A DNA stretch of 64,000 nucleotides from an uncultured Alteromonadaceae bacterium (GTDB taxonomy: Bacteria > Pseudomonadota > Gammaproteobacteria > Enterobacterales > Alteromonadaceae): contig CANMXU010000006.1 in the NCBI GenBank assembly GCA_947501935.1, forward strand, positions 62,001 through 126,000, in the 5' to 3' direction. A model generated the notes under the pieces. It saw nothing but the letters and a program-made list of their open reading frames with translations. It did not search any database and was not told where the DNA came from. Position 1 is the first letter of the stretch; every line of letters begins with the position of its first letter. Position numbers and translations under genes: made by a program. Below are positions 47,478 to 59,534 of the stretch, piece by piece.

Positions 47478-48239
47478 ATGAAAAAATCAATATTTAGCCT
47501 AACACTATTAGCATTATTTTCCTTAAATACTAGTGTTCAAGCAGCCCAAGCAAGCGACTGGACTTTCAAATTAACCCCTTACGGTTTTGCAAATTCAATT
47601 AGTGGTACTGCCAGCGCTATTGGACAAAATGATGTGCCTGCAAACTTAGACTTCGAGCAAATTTTTAATAACTTAGACGCTACATTTATGATGACTGGTG
47701 AAGCGGTTCATAACTCTGGTTGGGGTTTTGCTGTTGATTATAGTTTTATGGACCTAAGTAAATCAAAATCAATTCCTGTCGTTGGTACTTTAGCAGCAAG
47801 TAACCGTTTAGGTGTACTCGAAGGTTTGGTTTTTAAACGCAGTGAAACTAAGTTTGGACAAATTGATGTATTTGGTGGTTTCCGATGGTGGGATCACGAT
47901 TTAGCCGCATCATTAAATTCCAACCTCCCTGGGAAAGGTTTTGACATTGCAGTTGCTGAAGATTGGGTTGATGCTGTAGTAGGTGTTCGTATAATGAAAG
48001 AATTAAATGAAGATTGGGCAATCAATGCTCGCGCAGATATTGGCGGTTTAGGTTTAAGCTCAGATTTCACTTCAACTGTTTCAACAGGTGTTAATTACCA
48101 CATTAATGACACTATGACCTTAGAAGTTAGCTATAAAGCGACATGGGTTGATTATAACAATGGCAAATCAGGCACTGATTACTACGCATACGACACCTTA
48201 ACTCATGGCCCGGTAATTGGTCTGAGCTTTGAATTCTAA
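47478..48239 (+). CDS. Outer-membrane beta-barrel protein
   Basis: Signal peptide (about 1-23, ending QAAQA) followed by alternating amphipathic strands with a C-terminal aromatic residue (LSFEF), as in small barrels of the outer-membrane beta-barrel or DUF-type porin groups. I chose the ATG at 47478, which opens MKKSIFSL; the GTG at 47469 would add three residues. No ligand can be inferred. It follows the cytochrome gene by about 200 bp and need not be co-transcribed. Confidence 0.8.
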   Translation: MKKSIFSLTLLALFSLNTSVQAAQASDWTFKLTPYGFANSISGTASAIGQNDVPANLDFEQIFNNLDATFMMTGEAVHNSGWGFAVDYSFMDLSKSKSIPVVGTLAASNRLGVLEGLVFKRSETKFGQIDVFGGFRWWDHDLAASLNSNLPGKGFDIAVAEDWVDAVVGVRIMKELNEDWAINARADIGGLGLSSDFTSTVSTGVNYHINDTMTLEVSYKATWVDYNNGKSGTDYYAYDTLTHGPVIGLSFEF

Positions 48240-48414
48240 ACTTAGCACATTAGAGATCAGTCTTTAACTAAGTAAACTCTCAAGGTGGCTGATAAAGTTG
48301 GCAAATAAAGCAAGCTATTGCGACAAAAATAAAAACTTGTCTGCATAGTTTGCTTTTTTTATAACACAATGATAATTATTGAGTACTAGCTAAATAAACA
48401 ACAAAAATGTTGGA

Positions 48415-48969
48415 GTGTTTGTTATAAAAACTTTATGGATAATGATCACCACATTATTTGATCGCGTGCTGTTTACCCTTTGTTTTTTAATCGGTGTACA
48501 GTTACCAGAGTTTGTTCAACAATATAGCCAACGCTTATCAGGCCACTTAAACGAAGCACAGCATCAATTACAGCAATTTCAGTTCATTGCCGACACGCAA
48601 TATCAAGGTAGCCTTGTTACCTTAATTAAGCGCTATCAAGAAAACAGCGACCTTGCCATTCAACAAACCGGCCAGCTAGTAAATAACTTATCTATTCGCA
48701 TTACTGAACTCGACTTTTCCCTAAATCAGCTACAACAAAATAATTATTGGCAGCGTATTTATTATTTTGTCACTGATATGAATATTGAAATGGCGCAGGC
48801 AACCGCAAAACAATATATTTTAGCGATTCCATTAGAAATGAATGCCTTAATAACCGGCGTACTTTTTGCGGTGTTTGTATTAATCACTAAAGCGCTAATA
48901 GTGTTTTTAAGTATTAGGGGTTATCTACGCTTACGAGGATTTGCGACAAAGGATCGTTCACTTATCTAG
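48415..48969 (+). CDS. DUF2937 family membrane protein
   Basis: One N-terminal hydrophobic segment (about 12-28, in FDRVLFTLCFLIGVQLPEF), a long helical extracytoplasmic stretch (about 30-135) and a C-terminal span (about 145-168), matching DUF2937. Function unknown. The start is unclear: GTG at 48415 overlaps the GGAG that could serve as its own ribosome binding site, and the ATG at 48442 (residue 10) gives the more usual N-terminus. The stop is followed within ten bases by a 7-bp repeat tract. Confidence 0.78.
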   Translation: MFVIKTLWIMITTLFDRVLFTLCFLIGVQLPEFVQQYSQRLSGHLNEAQHQLQQFQFIADTQYQGSLVTLIKRYQENSDLAIQQTGQLVNNLSIRITELDFSLNQLQQNNYWQRIYYFVTDMNIEMAQATAKQYILAIPLEMNALITGVLFAVFVLITKALIVFLSIRGYLRLRGFATKDRSLI

Positions 48970-48976
48970 CCGCACC

Positions 48977-49053
48977 CTTTTAACTTTTAACTTTTAACTT
49001 TTAACTTTTAACTTTTAACTTTTAACTTTTAACTTTTAACTTTTAACTTTTAA
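48977..49053. repeat. Tandem repeat: 11 perfect copies of CTTTTAA
   Basis: Seventy-seven bases made of eleven identical 7-bp units, without a single mismatch. It lies between the DUF2937 stop and the bidirectional terminator. Each unit contains a TAA in one frame, so it cannot be coding. The unit is a typical slippage-prone microsatellite; copy number may vary between strains. Confidence 0.97.
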
Positions 49054-49074
49054 CTACCATTGAAATTTAGCCAT

Positions 49075-49105
49075 AAAAAAAGCTGCAATTAATGCAGCTT
49101 TTTTA
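49075..49105. terminator. Bidirectional rho-independent terminator
   Basis: Stem AGCTGCA (49081-49087) with TGCAGCT (49093-49099), loop ATTAA, flanked by A-runs on the left and T-runs on the right. It serves the DUF2937 gene on the plus strand and ihfA on the minus strand. Confidence 0.88.
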
Positions 49106-49126
49106 AAACATTTAAAGAAAAATTAA

Positions 49127-49417
49127 TTAGCCATTACCATTTTCAACACGACTCTTAAGCTTTTGCCCTGGTCTAAAAGTAACAACTTTACGTGCAGAAA
49201 TTGGAATGTCTTCACCGGTTTTTGGATTACGGCCAGGACGTTCACTTTTCTCACGAAGGTCGAAGTTACCAAAACCCGAAAGTTTTACTTGTTCGCCACT
49301 TTCTAAGGTTTCACGGATTTCTTCAAAAAAAATCTCAACCATTTCTTTTGCATCGCGCTTATTCAGCCCGACTTTTTCGTATAAATGCTCTGCTACTTCT
49401 GCTTTGGTTAGCGCCAT
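49127..49417 (-). CDS. ihfA: Integration host factor subunit alpha
   Basis: DNA-bending protein of the HU/IHF family; 96 residues. The sequence [26 protein letters not shown] and the beta-arm tip GRNPKTGE with the intercalating Pro identify the alpha subunit. It pairs with IhfB, encoded elsewhere. It sits three bases after pheT, the conserved pheS-pheT-ihfA order of gammaproteobacteria. IHF also assists sigma-54 promoters such as those used by GlrR. Confidence 0.97.
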   Translation of the reverse strand: MALTKAEVAEHLYEKVGLNKRDAKEMVEIFFEEIRETLESGEQVKLSGFGNFDLREKSERPGRNPKTGEDIPISARKVVTFRPGQKLKSRVENGNG

Positions 49418-49420
49418 GGC

Positions 49421-51847
49421 TTAATCCCTCAGGGTTGCATCTAGTTCAGTATTTAATGTATTTACTACACGATTAACAACGTCCGTGATATCTTTTTCTT
49501 CGAGTGTTTTTTCAGTGTCTTGCAGTGTTAAAGCAATGGCAAGACTCTTAAAACCTTCCTCTATACCAGTACCTCGGTATACATCGAACAAGTTTAGATC
49601 AATTAAATTATTTCCGCCAACCTTTTCAATAAGTTGTAACACTTTTTTTGCATCAATTTGTTCTTTTACCACTACAGCGATATCACGTCGATTCGCTGGG
49701 AAGCGAGATATATCAACAGCTTCAGGCAATTTACGTTCACTTAATTGAGCAACTAAAAGTTCAAAAACTAACGTTCTACCGTTTAATCCTAATTTTCTTT
49801 CTAATTCAGGATGTAACGCGCCAATATAACCAACCAACTGACCATCACGGGTAATTTCTGCGGTTTGACCAGGGTGCAAGGCATCAACTTCTGCTTTGCT
49901 AAATTCATATTCGTTAGCAATTGATGTTAAAGATAACAACGCTTCAACATCCCCTTTCATATCATAAAAATCAGTGGCTGACTTTTCTTTGCTCCAATGC
50001 TCGTCGTCACGTTGACCACAAATAAGGCCTGCGATCATTTGCTCTTGACGAACACCATTTTCAGCGGTTTCATCAGGAACAAAGCGTAAGCCCGTTTCAA
50101 ATAAACGAATGCGCGCTTGCTGGCGGTTTTGATTATATACCGCAGATTGAACCAAACCTGTCCATAAGCTAATACGCATTACTGACATATCAGCTGAGAT
50201 AGGATGAGGTAAAGTCATTACCGCTTGCTCGGGGTGCAATAAGCTTTGAACTTTAGGGTCAACAAAGCTATAAGTGATCGCTTCTTGATAATCACGGTTC
50301 ACCAAAGCTTGACGCAATTTAGCAACAGGTAAACGTTTTTCTTTTTGGCTACGCATTGCTAAGGTCGCTTTTGGCGAAACATTAGGAATATTGTTATAGC
50401 CAAAAATGCGAGCCACTTCTTCAATTAAATCAACTTCAACTGAAATATCAAAACGATAAGCAGGTACTTCTACTGTCCATACTTGCTCAGCGAAAGTAAC
50501 CGAGAAACCTAAACGCGTTAAAATGTCATTTACTTGCTCATCGCTAATATGATGACCAATACGGCCGTCTAATTTTTCGCGGCGCAGAGTAACCGTGCTT
50601 GCTTTAGGTAATTGTTCATTATGTACAGCCTCTACAATAGGACCTGCTTCGCCGCCAACAATTTCTAGTAATAGTGTGGTCGCACGTTCCATCGCTTCAC
50701 GTTGTAATTGTGGGTCAACACCACGTTCATAACGGTGAGAAGCATCAGTATGTAAACCGTATTGACGCGCTTTACCTAAAATAGCCAGTGGTGCAAAAAA
50801 AGCACTTTCTAAGAAAATATCAGCGGTTTCATTAGTAACACCTGAGTGTAAGCCACCAAATATTCCAGCCATTGCCAAAGCTTTGCCTTGACCGTCGGCG
50901 CCTGTATCGGCAATAACTAAAGTTTCGCTAGAAAGTGTGACTTCATTTTCATCAAGTAATACTAATTTTTCGTCTTTATTAGCAAAACGTACTTCGATGT
51001 TGCCGTCAATTTTCGCTAAATCAAAGGCATGCATTGGATGACCTTGCTCTAACAACACATAGTTAGTTACATCAACTACCGGGTCAATTGCACGAGTGCC
51101 ACAACGACGCAGTTTTTCCACCATCCACAATGGTGTTTGCGCGTTTACATTTATATTTTTAATCACTCGCCCTAAATAACGTGGACAAGCCTCGCCAGCA
51201 GTAATGGTAATTTCACGGCTGTCATCAATGCTTGGTATTACCGCAGTAATTTCAGGCTCAGTAACGGCTAAACTGTTTAAGACCCCAACTTCACGAGCTA
51301 AACCTTTAAGGCCTAAACAATCACCGCGGTTAGCAGTTAAATCAACGTCGATACTAACGTCGTTTAAGTCTAAATATTCACGTACGCATAAACCAATTGG
51401 CGCGTCGCTCGCTAATTCAAGAATACCGTCAGAGCTGTCAGATAAACCAAGCTCTGATTCAGAGCACAACATGCCATGTGAAGGCACACCACGTAGCTTG
51501 GCTTTTTTAATTTTAAAGTTACCTGGTAAAACTGCACCAACGGTAGCAACCGCAACTTTAAGACCTAAACGACAGTTTTTAGCACCACAAACAATGTCGA
51601 CCAACTCGCCATCGTTAAAGTCTGCGCCACTCTCGCCACTGAGACGAATTTTAGTTACTTGTAATTTATCAGCATCGGGATGTGGTCCACATTCAACCAC
51701 TTCACCAATTAATACGCCGCTAAATTCACCTGCAACAGGATCAACAGCGTCAACTTCAAGGCCAGCCATTGTGATTTGATGAGAGAGCTCATCTGAAGAA
51801 ATGGCAGGATTAACCCACTCACGTAACCATGATTCACTAAATTTCAT
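49421..51847 (-). CDS. pheT: Phenylalanyl-tRNA synthetase beta subunit
   Basis: 808-residue beta chain of the (alpha-beta)2 enzyme. Domain order is visible: an N-terminal tRNA-binding EMAP-like domain (about 40-150, [18 protein letters not shown]), the B3/B4 editing domain in the middle (about 210-390), B5 (about 400-480), the catalytic-like core, and a C-terminal anticodon-binding (FDX-ACB) domain near 710-805. It is 11 bp downstream of pheS. Confidence 0.97.
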   Translation of the reverse strand: MKFSESWLREWVNPAISSDELSHQITMAGLEVDAVDPVAGEFSGVLIGEVVECGPHPDADKLQVTKIRLSGESGADFNDGELVDIVCGAKNCRLGLKVAVATVGAVLPGNFKIKKAKLRGVPSHGMLCSESELGLSDSSDGILELASDAPIGLCVREYLDLNDVSIDVDLTANRGDCLGLKGLAREVGVLNSLAVTEPEITAVIPSIDDSREITITAGEACPRYLGRVIKNINVNAQTPLWMVEKLRRCGTRAIDPVVDVTNYVLLEQGHPMHAFDLAKIDGNIEVRFANKDEKLVLLDENEVTLSSETLVIADTGADGQGKALAMAGIFGGLHSGVTNETADIFLESAFFAPLAILGKARQYGLHTDASHRYERGVDPQLQREAMERATTLLLEIVGGEAGPIVEAVHNEQLPKASTVTLRREKLDGRIGHHISDEQVNDILTRLGFSVTFAEQVWTVEVPAYRFDISVEVDLIEEVARIFGYNNIPNVSPKATLAMRSQKEKRLPVAKLRQALVNRDYQEAITYSFVDPKVQSLLHPEQAVMTLPHPISADMSVMRISLWTGLVQSAVYNQNRQQARIRLFETGLRFVPDETAENGVRQEQMIAGLICGQRDDEHWSKEKSATDFYDMKGDVEALLSLTSIANEYEFSKAEVDALHPGQTAEITRDGQLVGYIGALHPELERKLGLNGRTLVFELLVAQLSERKLPEAVDISRFPANRRDIAVVVKEQIDAKKVLQLIEKVGGNNLIDLNLFDVYRGTGIEEGFKSLAIALTLQDTEKTLEEKDITDVVNRVVNTLNTELDATLRD

Positions 51848-51858
51848 TTTGGCTTTTC

Positions 51859-53132
<1,274 letters not shown>

Positions 53133-53133
53133 C

Positions 53134-53162
53134 AAAAAAGCCTAATAATGTCTTATTAGGCT
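53134..53162 (-). terminator. Rho-independent terminator of the sugar MFS gene
   Basis: Perfect 10-bp stem (53139-53148 with 53153-53162), four-base loop, then six T on the minus strand. It lies about 40 bases past the permease stop. Confidence 0.9.
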
Positions 53163-53199
53163 TTGATAAATTATTTGATAAATTATTTAATGTGTAAAA

Positions 53200-54459
53200 T
53201 TACGCACTAGTTTTTGGTTTATAACCAACTACACCGTAGTAAGCAATAAACATATAACAAACAACCGGTAATAAAAAGGCTAATTGAACACCTACTGTGT
53301 CAGCTAATACACCTTGTAATAATGGAATAATAGCTCCACCAACAATAGCTAAACATAAAATACCAGCACCTTGGCTAGTATGCTTGCCTAAGCCGTTTAT
53401 CGCTAAAGAGAAAATAGTTGGAAACATAATTGAATTACATAAACCAATTAATAAAACAGCTACCATTGCTACTTGACCAGAGCTAAATGCAGTGATGAAT
53501 AATAAAACAATTGCCATTACCGCATTAAAACATAACGCTTTATTGGCTGATATTTTCTGCATAACCGCAGCACCAATGAAACGCCCAACCATAGCACCAC
53601 CCCAGAAATAAGTGATGTACTTAGCAGCTTCAGCTTCTTCTAAGCCAGCAATACTTGGCTCAGCAAAAAAGTTAACCAATAAGCTACCAATAGATACTTC
53701 AGCGCCTACATAAACAAAAATACCAATCGCACCTAAAACTAAATGACTATATTGCCAGGCACTACCGCTGGTAACTTCTTCAGTTTCAGCTGATTCTAGT
53801 GAGGACATATCTGGTAGTTTTAACCAAGCAAATACCGCAGCAAGAATAAGTAACATTGCAGCTAATAATAAATAAGGCATTTGCACGGCTTCAGCAGCAG
53901 CGCTTTTAGACAAAGCTTCAGTCGCTTGGTCTAAAATTAATAACGCGCCAAAATATGGTGCTACCGTAGTACCCAAGGCATTAAACGCTTGAGTCATGGT
54001 TAAACGTGATGAAGCAGTTTTGGCTGCACCTAACGCACTTACATACGGATTAGCTGATACTTGTAATAACGTAATACCACTAGCAAGGATAAACAAGGCT
54101 AATAAAAATACAGGGTAGCTATGTAAAGCGGCAGCTGGATAAAATGATATACAACCAACCGCGGCAATGACTAAACCAATAACGATACCTTTTTGATACC
54201 CCAAACGTTTAACGATAGCGCCAGATGGTAATGAAACAATAAAGTAAGCGCCAAAAAAGCAAAATTGCACCAACATGGCTTGGGTGTAAGATAAATCAAA
54301 AACACCTTTTAAATGAGGGATCAAAATATCATTTAAACAAGTGATGAAGCCCCACATAAAAAATAAAGATGTTAAAGACGTTAAGGCAAAAGAGTAATCT
54401 TTACCTTGATTGCTATCAGAGGCTGAGCCCGTTGTATTTAGTGTTGAAACTGTTTCCAT
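53200..54459 (-). CDS. FucP-type sugar MFS permease
   Basis: Major facilitator protein with twelve predicted spans, matching the L-fucose/glucose-galactose permease (FucP) group: [35 protein letters not shown] and ANPYVSALG are hallmark segments. It likely imports a monosaccharide with protons or sodium. I place the start at the ATG at 54459 because GGGGA lies just upstream; the in-frame ATG at 54471 has no ribosome binding site. No sugar-catabolic gene is adjacent, so the sugar cannot be named. Confidence 0.9.
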   Translation of the reverse strand: METVSTLNTTGSASDSNQGKDYSFALTSLTSLFFMWGFITCLNDILIPHLKGVFDLSYTQAMLVQFCFFGAYFIVSLPSGAIVKRLGYQKGIVIGLVIAAVGCISFYPAAALHSYPVFLLALFILASGITLLQVSANPYVSALGAAKTASSRLTMTQAFNALGTTVAPYFGALLILDQATEALSKSAAAEAVQMPYLLLAAMLLILAAVFAWLKLPDMSSLESAETEEVTSGSAWQYSHLVLGAIGIFVYVGAEVSIGSLLVNFFAEPSIAGLEEAEAAKYITYFWGGAMVGRFIGAAVMQKISANKALCFNAVMAIVLLFITAFSSGQVAMVAVLLIGLCNSIMFPTIFSLAINGLGKHTSQGAGILCLAIVGGAIIPLLQGVLADTVGVQLAFLLPVVCYMFIAYYGVVGYKPKTSA

Positions 54460-54471
54460 AATTCCCCGCAT

Positions 54472-54804
54472 TTGTAAAATATTATTTTGTTTTTATTTTA
54501 AAATAAACACCACAATAACGATTTACCATAAATAGACAAACAATTAGTAAAGTAGTATTTATAATATTTAATGTGGTTATTGAATGCGCAGAAACTCCTT
54601 ACAATCCAATACCAAGAAGGCATTTAAAAGCATCAAAAAACTATTAGCAAGCTTTTTTAGCTACGTCTAAATACCGTAACCATCCATGTAAACATTACAA
54701 ATAAAGAACACAAACAATTTAGCATTAATGGATAAAGAAACAAATGTTACGGCTAACTTTAATAAGTTTTTTAAGTATAATGACATCAGTTATTTAGGAA
54801 TAAA
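54472..54804. other. Divergent intergenic region, sugar permease/DUF1653
   Basis: AT-rich spacer of about 330 bp. One ACACA-containing word occurs near 54707 but it has no partner 21 bp away. No small gene, hairpin with T-run or riboswitch was recognised. Confidence 0.4.
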
Positions 54805-55035
54805 TTGATAAGAGCAGAGGTTCATTTGTTTAAATTAGGACGTTACCAACATTTTAAAGGCAATTATTATCAAGTGCTGCATTTAGCCAAACACAGTGAA
54901 ACAGAAGAGTTGCTGGTAGTTTACCAACCCGAGTATGGTGCTAGAGAAATTTTCGTACGGCCACTAGCGATGTTTGATGAAGAAATAGTTAGAGAAGGAA
55001 AAACGTTAAAACGTTTCCAATATATAGGTGATTAG
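54805..55035 (+). CDS. DUF1653 family protein
   Basis: Small soluble protein (76 residues) matching DUF1653: GRYQHFKGNYYQVLHLAKHS, VVYQPEYG and FVRPLAMF. The fold is thought to be a small beta barrel; function unknown. Start codon is TTG at 54805, supported by AGGAA four to five bases upstream. Monocistronic by appearance. Confidence 0.85.
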   Translation: MIRAEVHLFKLGRYQHFKGNYYQVLHLAKHSETEELLVVYQPEYGAREIFVRPLAMFDEEIVREGKTLKRFQYIGD

Positions 55036-55157
55036 TTTGCCTTCATTTCTACATTAATGAAAAGATTAAAAAAAGCTTCCATAGACGAAAGCCAGAACAG
55101 TAAACCACACGTTGCTAAGCAAGCTCTCTGGCTTTTAAAATATAGCTAAAATCTGCC

Positions 55158-55469
55158 TTATACCATAACTACCGGTACAGCTCGCTCATCATGACATTCA
55201 TGTGATCCCATCTCGAATTCTCGACAAATAAATGGGCGATTATCATAAATCGTACACATATAAGTTTCGCGGTCTAACGCTGAGCACCAACCATCTTCTA
55301 AACGCAGCATCGTTTCCCCGCCCCATTCATCAAATGCGATATGCTCAGTGGGTACACCGGTATCAGAAATAATCATAACTTCCAAACGGCAGCAACAAGC
55401 CTGACAGTTTGAACAAGTTATTTCGGGTTTAGAAACGTCTTTAATATCGATAGTCATGCAGATGTTCAT
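55158..55469 (-). CDS. YkgJ-type cysteine-cluster protein
   Basis: 103 residues with a zinc- or iron-sulfur-binding cysteine set: CSNCQACCCRLEV near 19-31, then WCSALDRETYMCTIYDNRPFICREFEMG. This pattern defines the CxxCxxCC family (YkgJ-like), whose function is not known. Confidence 0.88.
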   Translation of the reverse strand: MNICMTIDIKDVSKPEITCSNCQACCCRLEVMIISDTGVPTEHIAFDEWGGETMLRLEDGWCSALDRETYMCTIYDNRPFICREFEMGSHECHDERAVPVVMV

Positions 55470-55588
55470 CTAGAATAATTGCTCATATTACCCCAAGTGG
55501 ACGCCATTCACATGCTTTTACATCGTCATTTAGAACAACAAGAATGCAAAGTGATAATCCCCAACAAAAGAAATAATTATTAGTAAGT

Positions 55589-55858
55589 TTAGCTAATAGA
55601 AAAGAAAGGATGTTCTTGCCATTTCACTTGTTTTTTATCGACACGTTCCACCTCAGCCTGCTCGGGCCCATGCTCAAGCCAAGACAACATTTTCTCAACA
55701 TTCTCTTCATCACCACACATCAACACTTCCACTTCACCATCATCTAAGTTTCGCGCATAACCACTTAAATGATGATCTATTGCAACTTGCTGTGATGATG
55801 CACGAAAAAAAACTCCCTGTACCTTCCCGCTAACGTGTGCAATATAACTAACTCGCAT
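55589..55858 (-). CDS. yccX: Acylphosphatase
   Basis: Small enzyme (89 residues) that hydrolyses acyl phosphates. The catalytic Arg lies in GKVQGVFFRASSQQVA (Arg19) and the Asn in SGYARNLDDGEVEV (Asn37). It is divergent from rlmI, 92 bp away. All family residues are present. Confidence 0.94.
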   Translation of the reverse strand: MRVSYIAHVSGKVQGVFFRASSQQVAIDHHLSGYARNLDDGEVEVLMCGDEENVEKMLSWLEHGPEQAEVERVDKKQVKWQEHPFFSIS

Positions 55859-55950
55859 AAACTGAATCCTCTAGTTTGTAATAAATAGATTGCGCCAGAT
55901 ACACCCTTTTACTACACTTCGCGCAATCAATTATTACTAAGTATAGGCAT

Positions 55951-57141
55951 ATGTCAGCAAGAATTTATTTAAATGTTGGACGGGAAAAATCTTTATTAAG
56001 AAAACACCCATGGATTTTCTCAAAAGGTGTTAGCAAAATTAAAGGCAAACCCATGCTTGGTGACACTGTCGATATTTTTGATAGTAAAGATAATTGGCTA
56101 GCAAGAGGCGCATATTCGCCTGAATCTCAAATTCGTATTCGCATTTGGACTTTTGATGAAAAAGAAGAAATTGATCGTGACTTTTTCCTTAAAAAATTAA
56201 CTAGTGCCCAGTTGAGAAGAGATTGGTTTATTGAGCAAGGTAAGCTCACCGGTTATCGTTTAATTGCCGCAGAATCAGACGGTTTACCAGGTATTACTAT
56301 CGACAAGTACGATAATTTAATTGTTTGCCAATTACTCAGCGCCGGCGCTGAATTTCACCGTTATACTATAGTTTCTTGTTTACAAGAACTTTACCCAGAT
56401 TGTGCCATTTATGAACGTTCAGACGTTGAAGTTCGTAAAAAAGAAGGACTAGAGCCCGTTACAGGTTGGTTAACCGAGCCTTTAGATAGTACAGAATGTA
56501 TTATTGAAGAGCATGGTATAAAAATTCATGTTGATGTCGACAAAGGTCATAAAACTGGCTTTTACCTTGATCAACGAGACTCCCGTTTAGCCGCTGGTAA
56601 ATATTCTAAAGATAAAACCATTTTAAATTGTTTTTCTTATACTGGTACTTTTTCCCTTCATTGTGCCGCCAATGGCGCTAAAGAAGTCACTAACGTTGAT
56701 GTTTCCCAAACCGCGCTTGATTTAGCTAAAAGAAATTTAGAGCTAAACGGCCTTGGCGACGCTAATGTCAATTTTGTAAAAGAAGATGTCTTCAAATTAT
56801 TACGAGAATATCGCGCCGAAGGTAAAACTTTCGACATGATCATACTCGACCCACCCAAATTTGTTGATTCTAAAGCACAACTAACTAGGGCGTGTCGAGG
56901 TTATAAAGACATTAATATGCTCGCAATGCAGTTACTTAAACCTAACGGCACTTTATTAACTTTTTCATGCTCAGGGTTATTAGAAGCAGGTTTATTTCAA
57001 AAAGTGGTCGCTGATGCCGCCTTAGACGCTAAAAGAAATGTCTATATTGTAGAGCGTTTACAACAAGCTGCTGATCACCCAATATCAAGTAATTACCCTG
57101 AAGGGTATTACTTAAAAGGCTTAGTGTGCCAAGTTAATTAA
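55951..57141 (+). CDS. rlmI: 23S rRNA m5C1962 methyltransferase RlmI
   Basis: An N-terminal PUA domain ([14 protein letters not shown], about 17-80) is followed by a central linker fold and a Rossmann methyltransferase domain (about 190-395). The latter has the SAM motif [14 protein letters not shown], the acidic NVDVS, the catalytic LDPPKF and TFSCSG with the presumed catalytic Cys. Length 396 equals RlmI of E. coli. It ends in a strong terminator. Confidence 0.93.
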   Translation: MSARIYLNVGREKSLLRKHPWIFSKGVSKIKGKPMLGDTVDIFDSKDNWLARGAYSPESQIRIRIWTFDEKEEIDRDFFLKKLTSAQLRRDWFIEQGKLTGYRLIAAESDGLPGITIDKYDNLIVCQLLSAGAEFHRYTIVSCLQELYPDCAIYERSDVEVRKKEGLEPVTGWLTEPLDSTECIIEEHGIKIHVDVDKGHKTGFYLDQRDSRLAAGKYSKDKTILNCFSYTGTFSLHCAANGAKEVTNVDVSQTALDLAKRNLELNGLGDANVNFVKEDVFKLLREYRAEGKTFDMIILDPPKFVDSKAQLTRACRGYKDINMLAMQLLKPNGTLLTFSCSGLLEAGLFQKVVADAALDAKRNVYIVERLQQAADHPISSNYPEGYYLKGLVCQVN

Positions 57142-57198
57142 TGACTTGGTTAGCGAACAGAAATTAATTAGCTGCAAAGCTAGAATTACTGATATTTT

Positions 57199-57245
57199 AA
57201 GGCTGCTATTGTTTGATAATAATCAAAGCAATAGCAGCCTTTTTA
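57199..57245 (+). terminator. Rho-independent terminator of rlmI
   Basis: Long stem (GGCTGCTATTG pairing with CAATAGCAGCC, extended by an inner TTTGAT/ATCAAA) followed by five T. It could also act on the opposing cbiA transcript, since an A-run flanks its left side. Confidence 0.9.
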
Positions 57246-57309
57246 TTTAACAAACTATTTCACTTTTCAGGTAATAATCACTTCATTATTCAGAGCTTTG
57301 TGCAAGCCA

Positions 57310-58695
57310 TTATTTTGTAAATAACTTAACGGCAAGCTTAACATTACTCGGGAAATACCAGTGCATATATGAGGCAATAATATTGCCATGTTGATAAACA
57401 AACTCTCCTGCTCGTTGGCTTGGATGATGAAGCGTTTGTGCTAGTGGTGTTAAATTAATTTCCGCTGTTGAATAATGAAAACTATGGCCGCGTATCACAT
57501 TATTTTTGTATGGCTTTTCATTTAACAGCTCACCTGAACAGCTTTTATCCTCAACTAAACAAGATAAATCTACTGATTGAGAGCCAATAGCAGCTAGTTT
57601 ATTTTGCATGCGGGCGTTACCGGGTAAAAGGCCGGCCATACAATGCAAAGTACCCTCCAAGTCTGTTAATTTATCTAACAAATACAGCATACCACCACAC
57701 TCAGCAATTACTTTTTTTCCGGCGCGTACGAAACCTTGTACCGACTTAATAAATACTTGGTTATTACTAAGCTGTGCAGCATATAACTCTGGGTAACCTC
57801 CCGGAATATACAAAACATCGCCTTCTGGTAGTTCTGTATCATTAAGCGCTGAGCAATAGCTAACTTGAGCTCCTGCTTGTATTAAAAAGTCAACATTGGC
57901 TGCATATAAGAAGTTAAAAGCAACATCTTTAATAATAGTTACTTTGGTATTACGTAACGCCCAATAATGGCTTTCTTCTATTTGGCCTTGGTCAGCCGAA
58001 AAAAACTTAACGGATTCAGGTAAATTCTTTAAGCGCGTTTTACTAATATGCTCAGCGCTTATCGATAAATGTTTTGTAATATCCGTTAACTCTTGTGCTT
58101 GCACTAAGCCTAAATGGCGCTCAGCTAAACTGATAGACTGATCTTTTGGTATGCGACCATAAAAGCTAATATCGTCAGGCAAGTCCTCTTGTAACATTTG
58201 CGCATGTCCTTCACTATTCACACGATTTGCTAAAACACCGGCAAAAATAAGAGAGTTACGAAAGTTAGCTAAACCGTATGCAAGGGCAGAAAATGTTTGC
58301 GCCATCGCCGATGCATCAATAACGCCTAATACTGGAATCTTAAATAACTGTGCTAAATCAGCACTGCTAGGCGTACCGTCAAATAAACCCATTACCCCTT
58401 CAATTAAAATTAAGTCTGACACTAAGGCGGCTTGATAAAGCAATTCACGACAGCCTTTTTCACCCACTAGCCATAAGTCGAGTTGATATACTTTCGCGCC
58501 ACTGGCATTGGCTAAAATCATTGGGTCAATAAAGTCAGGGCCCATTTTAAAAACCGTAACCTTCTTGCCTTGCAAATAATGATAATGCGCAATCGCCGCA
58601 GTGATAGTGGTTTTACCTGAACCAGAAGACGGCGCAGCAATCATTAGCGCTGGACATAGACATGAAGCTACTTCCCGAGCAGATTCGACAGCCAT
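57310..58695 (-). CDS. cbiA: Cobyrinate a,c-diamide synthase
   Basis: Two-domain enzyme of cobalamin synthesis that amidates the a and c side chains of cobyrinate using glutamine and ATP. The N-terminal dethiobiotin-synthetase-like ATPase has Walker A APSSGSGKTT (24-33). The C-terminal class I glutamine amidotransferase has the nucleophile Cys in IAECGGMLYLLD and the His in RGHSFHYS. Length 461 fits. Its start overlaps the upstream membrane-protein stop by one base (TAATG), so both are controlled by the cobalamin riboswitch. No other cobalamin gene is present in the window. Confidence 0.93.
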   Translation of the reverse strand: MAVESAREVASCLCPALMIAAPSSGSGKTTITAAIAHYHYLQGKKVTVFKMGPDFIDPMILANASGAKVYQLDLWLVGEKGCRELLYQAALVSDLILIEGVMGLFDGTPSSADLAQLFKIPVLGVIDASAMAQTFSALAYGLANFRNSLIFAGVLANRVNSEGHAQMLQEDLPDDISFYGRIPKDQSISLAERHLGLVQAQELTDITKHLSISAEHISKTRLKNLPESVKFFSADQGQIEESHYWALRNTKVTIIKDVAFNFLYAANVDFLIQAGAQVSYCSALNDTELPEGDVLYIPGGYPELYAAQLSNNQVFIKSVQGFVRAGKKVIAECGGMLYLLDKLTDLEGTLHCMAGLLPGNARMQNKLAAIGSQSVDLSCLVEDKSCSGELLNEKPYKNNVIRGHSFHYSTAEINLTPLAQTLHHPSQRAGEFVYQHGNIIASYMHWYFPSNVKLAVKLFTK

Positions 58696-59333
58696 TAGTG
58701 GGCAGCCTTAGCCGATGCGCCTTTGAAAAACTTAACCAAGCAGTAATCAAAACATAAACCAATTGCAACATAGCAGAACGGATTAGTTATATACCCCAGA
58801 TAATATTTTTCTACCCGAGTTGAATATTCGATAAGAGTTAAGGTGGGAAATTTACCTGACAACGCATAATAGCTACCATTTGAAATAAAAAATGCCAAAC
58901 TACTCACTATCACTAAACCAGGAACAATAAAGGTTACTGAAAAAATGCTACTCGCAAATGTTGTCCACTTTGGATGTAAATAATAGCCCGTTGCCCACAT
59001 AGCGGCGTAACTAAAAACTAGCATAGGGTACGACGGTGTTAAGCATGCGCTTAATTGCCCTCGTGCATAAGAAGCGCCTAAATCGATGGCTATCGATAAT
59101 AAATAAAAAAACCAAAACGAAGATAAACTACGTAAATACATTCCAGCGAGAAAAAATATTGCAATTGAAGCGCTTGGTAAAGCATTCAATGATGAAAAAT
59201 GGTGAGTTCGTGTAGCTAACATTAAAGCTGCCAATAATAAATAAAGGTAGCAGTGTGAACTTGATAATTTTTGCAGTGATTGGTTTGATGTTTGTTCTGG
59301 TGGTATTTCAGGTAAAAAAGCCATATTAAGCAT
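58695..59333 (-). CDS. B12-regulated membrane protein, possible uptake component
   Basis: About six hydrophobic spans in 212 residues, with no motif I can assign. Being first after a cobalamin riboswitch and translationally coupled to cbiA suggests uptake of cobalt, cobalamin or a corrinoid precursor. Its size would fit a solitary S-component-like transporter, but the sequence does not prove it. The conserved-looking RTHHF and CLTPSYP loops could bind metal or ligand. Confidence 0.65.
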   Translation of the reverse strand: MLNMAFLPEIPPEQTSNQSLQKLSSSHCYLYLLLAALMLATRTHHFSSLNALPSASIAIFFLAGMYLRSLSSFWFFYLLSIAIDLGASYARGQLSACLTPSYPMLVFSYAAMWATGYYLHPKWTTFASSIFSVTFIVPGLVIVSSLAFFISNGSYYALSGKFPTLTLIEYSTRVEKYYLGYITNPFCYVAIGLCFDYCLVKFFKGASAKAAH

Positions 59334-59534
59334 CCCGTTAATAATAAATAACTATTATTGGCAGGCATAACATCAAAGGTGATAAATAATAATTATCCGG
59401 CATTAGTTAAACCAAAACCGATCAATTTAGCGCTGCGGTTAAGGTCTGTAATATGCGAACATCAAAAGCCCCCAATAACAAACTAAAAGGGTATTTACCA
59501 AGCTCTGATTTTCTGCCCGCCGCAGTAATAGAGT

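Noticed and set aside
48977-49053. CRISPR-like repeat tract
   Set aside because: The repeats are 7 bp with no spacers and no cas genes nearby; it is a simple tandem repeat.
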